Assembly: GCA_030626465.1 (NCBI GenBank)
Contig: DAOUOU010000054.1
Location: 1-15,149, forward strand
Source of the DNA: Bacteroidales bacterium
Lineage (GTDB): Bacteria > Bacteroidota > Bacteroidia > Bacteroidales > UBA10428
Length of the DNA: 15,149 nt
Reading direction: 5' to 3'
Part shown: piece after piece, positions 13,136 through 15,149 of the stretch
How positions within the stretch are numbered: the first letter of the stretch is position 1
Layout of the letters: each line of letters opens with the position of its first letter
Notes under the pieces: model-generated
Database searches by the model: none
The model's input: only the letters and a program-made list of their open reading frames with translations
Told to the model about the DNA's origin: nothing
Program-made: the position numbers and the translations under genes

Positions 13136-15149
13136 ATGAGATTTAAATTGACTCTTTCGTTACTGGCATTTATTATCTTTTTCAGCAATATTTTTGCTCA
13201 AAAGCCTTTCATGAAATTCGGTAAAATACCTATCGAAGAACTCGAGATGACTTCATACGCCATAGACACTTCTGCCGGAGCTGTTATTTTAGGTGATTTC
13301 GGTGTAACAAATTTTGATATCTCTGAAGATGAAGGATTTTTTCTGACATTTTCAACGCATATCAGAATAAAAATACTCGACAAGGATGAGCTGGACAGAG
13401 CAGATTTCAATATAATATTGTATGAGAGCAATAGTGGAAAAGATGAAGACCTGAGTGGTTTAAAAGCATGCACGTATAACCTGGAAAATGGAAAAATTGT
13501 AAAATATAAACTGGGGCGGAAAGATATTTACCGCGAAAAAATCGATAAAAATCATAAACAGGTTAAATTCTCGCTACCAAATGTGAAAGTGGGTTCTGTT
13601 ATAGAGGTTGAATACAGAACAGTTTCACCATTTGTTTTCAATTTAAATTCATGGTATTTTCAGTCTAGCATTCCAACCAGAAGATCTGAATACCATGTGT
13701 TTATGCCTGAATATTTTTATTATAAAAACTGGGTTAGCGGTTATGTACCTGTAAGAAAGGACTCTGAGACGCATACCAAGACTTTCCAGTATACAAAATC
13801 TGCAACCATCGATCCTGCAGGAGGAAGAGAAAGCGGAAGCATTGTTAGCTTTGAAGCACAGGTAACTCACTGGACCTATACAGCAGAAAATGTACCTGCC
13901 TTCATTAATGAACCTTACATTACTACTGTTTACGATTATCTTTCAGCAGTTGAATTTGAGCTGAAATCAACAAAATATCCCTGGTCTGTGGTAAAATACT
14001 ATACCAAAACGTGGAAAGATATTAACCGGGAATTGATGGAAGATTCTGATTTTGGCAAGCAATTGAATAATAAGGGTCACCTGAAAGCCCAGATAGAAGC
14101 CATCAACAATTCATGTTCCGATCCTCTTGAGAAGATGTCAGCTGCCTATGAACATATAAAAAGTTCTATGCTATGGGATAAGCGATACAGAATATGGTCG
14201 TCGGGGGGTATCCGAAAGGCTTACAATGAAGGAGGTGGCTCATCGGCCAGCATAAACCTTAATCTTGTGGCGCTATGCCGTGGACTTGGATTGGATGCCA
14301 ACCCGGTTCTGGTGAGTACCCGTTCAAACGGAATGTTGAAACCTGGTTTAGTAATACTTTCACAATTTAACCACGTAATCGTGGCAGTCAGGATTGACGA
14401 AGATATGTATGCTCTCGATTGTACTGATCCGTATTGTCCTTACTATTTACTGCCACCAAACACTTTAAATGGCAAAGGATTGGTACTTAATGAAGAAAAT
14501 TTCGATTGGATAGATTTGTATTCTGATGTTCCATACAAAGAAGAGCTATTTTGTGAGTTTTCCATCAATCAGGATCACGAATTCGTTGGCAAAGTACAAC
14601 AAAACCTGAAAAATTTTGCGGCGCTTAAAAACCGTAAAAAGATCAAAGATCAGACAAGTGAAGAGGAATATATGAGAAAGCTGGAAGAGGAAATGGATGG
14701 CTTGCAAATAGACAGTCTAAACATAGCAAATTTAGACAGTATCTTCAAACCATTAAAATTAGAAGCAGAAGTTCTTATCAGTGATAAAATTACAGAAGGT
14801 GGGGATATGCTTTATTTTAATCCGGTTCTGATTGACCGGCTGGAAGAAAATATGTTCAAGAATGACAAAAGAAGATATCCGATAGACTATAATCATCCTT
14901 ACGAGATTAAACGGACATTTATAATTTCAATTCCGGAAGAATATGATGTTGAAGAGCTTCCCGCTTCTCAAAGAATTGAATTGCTCAATAATGGAGGAAA
15001 GTATATTTATACTATATCCAGGGAGGAAAACAAACTTATTTTGGATACAGAACTCACCATTAATCAGACCATTTATCCGTCCATGAATTATGGTAAGATC
15101 AAAAAGTTTTATGAGGATATGGTTTCCAAGCAGTCAGAACAGGTAATTC
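13136..15149 (+). CDS. Secreted DUF3857/transglutaminase-like protein, cut by the right edge
   Basis: At least 671 codons from ATG 13136 with no stop before the window ends. A signal peptide (MRFKLTLSLLAFIIFFSNIFAQ) is followed by a DUF3857-type beta domain (about 45-250), a transglutaminase-like domain (about 310-440) and a further beta domain. In the transglutaminase fold the His (H413, FNHVIVAV) and Asp (D428, LDCTDP) positions are kept, but the residue aligned with the nucleophilic Cys is Ser (about S370 in GGGSSASINLNLV). It is therefore probably not a classical transglutaminase or protease. To my recollection, Bacteroidota members of this family often have G-N-S-A here, so the loss is a family trait. 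A periplasmic or surface location is likely; the function is unknown. The 3' end lies outside the window. Confidence 0.88.
   Translation, partial: MRFKLTLSLLAFIIFFSNIFAQKPFMKFGKIPIEELEMTSYAIDTSAGAVILGDFGVTNFDISEDEGFFLTFSTHIRIKILDKDELDRADFNIILYESNSGKDEDLSGLKACTYNLENGKIVKYKLGRKDIYREKIDKNHKQVKFSLPNVKVGSVIEVEYRTVSPFVFNLNSWYFQSSIPTRRSEYHVFMPEYFYYKNWVSGYVPVRKDSETHTKTFQYTKSATIDPAGGRESGSIVSFEAQVTHWTYTAENVPAFINEPYITTVYDYLSAVEFELKSTKYPWSVVKYYTKTWKDINRELMEDSDFGKQLNNKGHLKAQIEAINNSCSDPLEKMSAAYEHIKSSMLWDKRYRIWSSGGIRKAYNEGGGSSASINLNLVALCRGLGLDANPVLVSTRSNGMLKPGLVILSQFNHVIVAVRIDEDMYALDCTDPYCPYYLLPPNTLNGKGLVLNEENFDWIDLYSDVPYKEELFCEFSINQDHEFVGKVQQNLKNFAALKNRKKIKDQTSEEEYMRKLEEEMDGLQIDSLNIANLDSIFKPLKLEAEVLISDKITEGGDMLYFNPVLIDRLEENMFKNDKRRYPIDYNHPYEIKRTFIISIPEEYDVEELPASQRIELLNNGGKYIYTISREENKLILDTELTINQTIYPSMNYGKIKKFYEDMVSKQSEQVI

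Overview
The window looks like an AT-rich Bacteroidota chromosome segment, possibly Bacteroidales or Marinilabiliales-like; the exact family cannot be told from sequence alone. The signs are: signal peptides ending in Ala-Gln; outer-membrane barrels ending in Phe; a DUF3857-type secreted protein; a PiT transporter with a long cytoplasmic C-terminal extension; a PAS/cyclase response regulator; and several promoter candidates of the Bacteroidota type (TTG, about 20 nt, TAnnTTTG) instead of -35/-10 boxes. No rRNA, tRNA, CRISPR array, integrase or transposase was seen.

Layout. (1) 1-412 holds a broken hisF. Bases 1-112 read on the minus strand as codons about 46-82 of HisF. Bases 113-412 read on the plus strand as the last 99 codons. 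The two pieces meet head to head, so this is an inversion junction, natural or artefactual. (2) 413-701 is a gene-free convergent spacer made of short periodic repeats, including 18 consecutive heptamers of consensus CTTCNGN. (3) 702-3660 (minus) encodes a REC-PAS-adenylate cyclase and ornithine aminotransferase (rocD), with a terminator between them. (4) 3954-4525 holds two small convergent orphan reading frames. (5) 4580-8156 (minus) holds an outer-membrane porin and a PiT-type phosphate transporter with a PhoU-like tail, a plausible phosphate-uptake pair. (6) 8387-9730 (minus) is a secreted TPR protein. (7) 9917-11426 (plus) is a tight cluster of Hpt protein, CheY-like receiver and omega-amidase-type nitrilase. 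(8) 11483-12022 (minus) is a SlyD-like FKBP isomerase with a Cys/His tail. (9) 12351-12968 (plus) is a small outer-membrane barrel followed by a strong terminator. (10) 13136 to the right edge (plus) is a DUF3857/transglutaminase-like secreted protein cut by the window end.

Themes. There are two signalling loci: a one-protein phospho-input to predicted cAMP output, and a separate Hpt/receiver pair with no kinase nearby. There are also several envelope proteins and a few metabolic enzymes (OAT, omega-amidase, HisF). No gene set here clearly forms a new defence or biosynthetic system. The most unusual items are the head-to-head hisF junction and the heptamer array.
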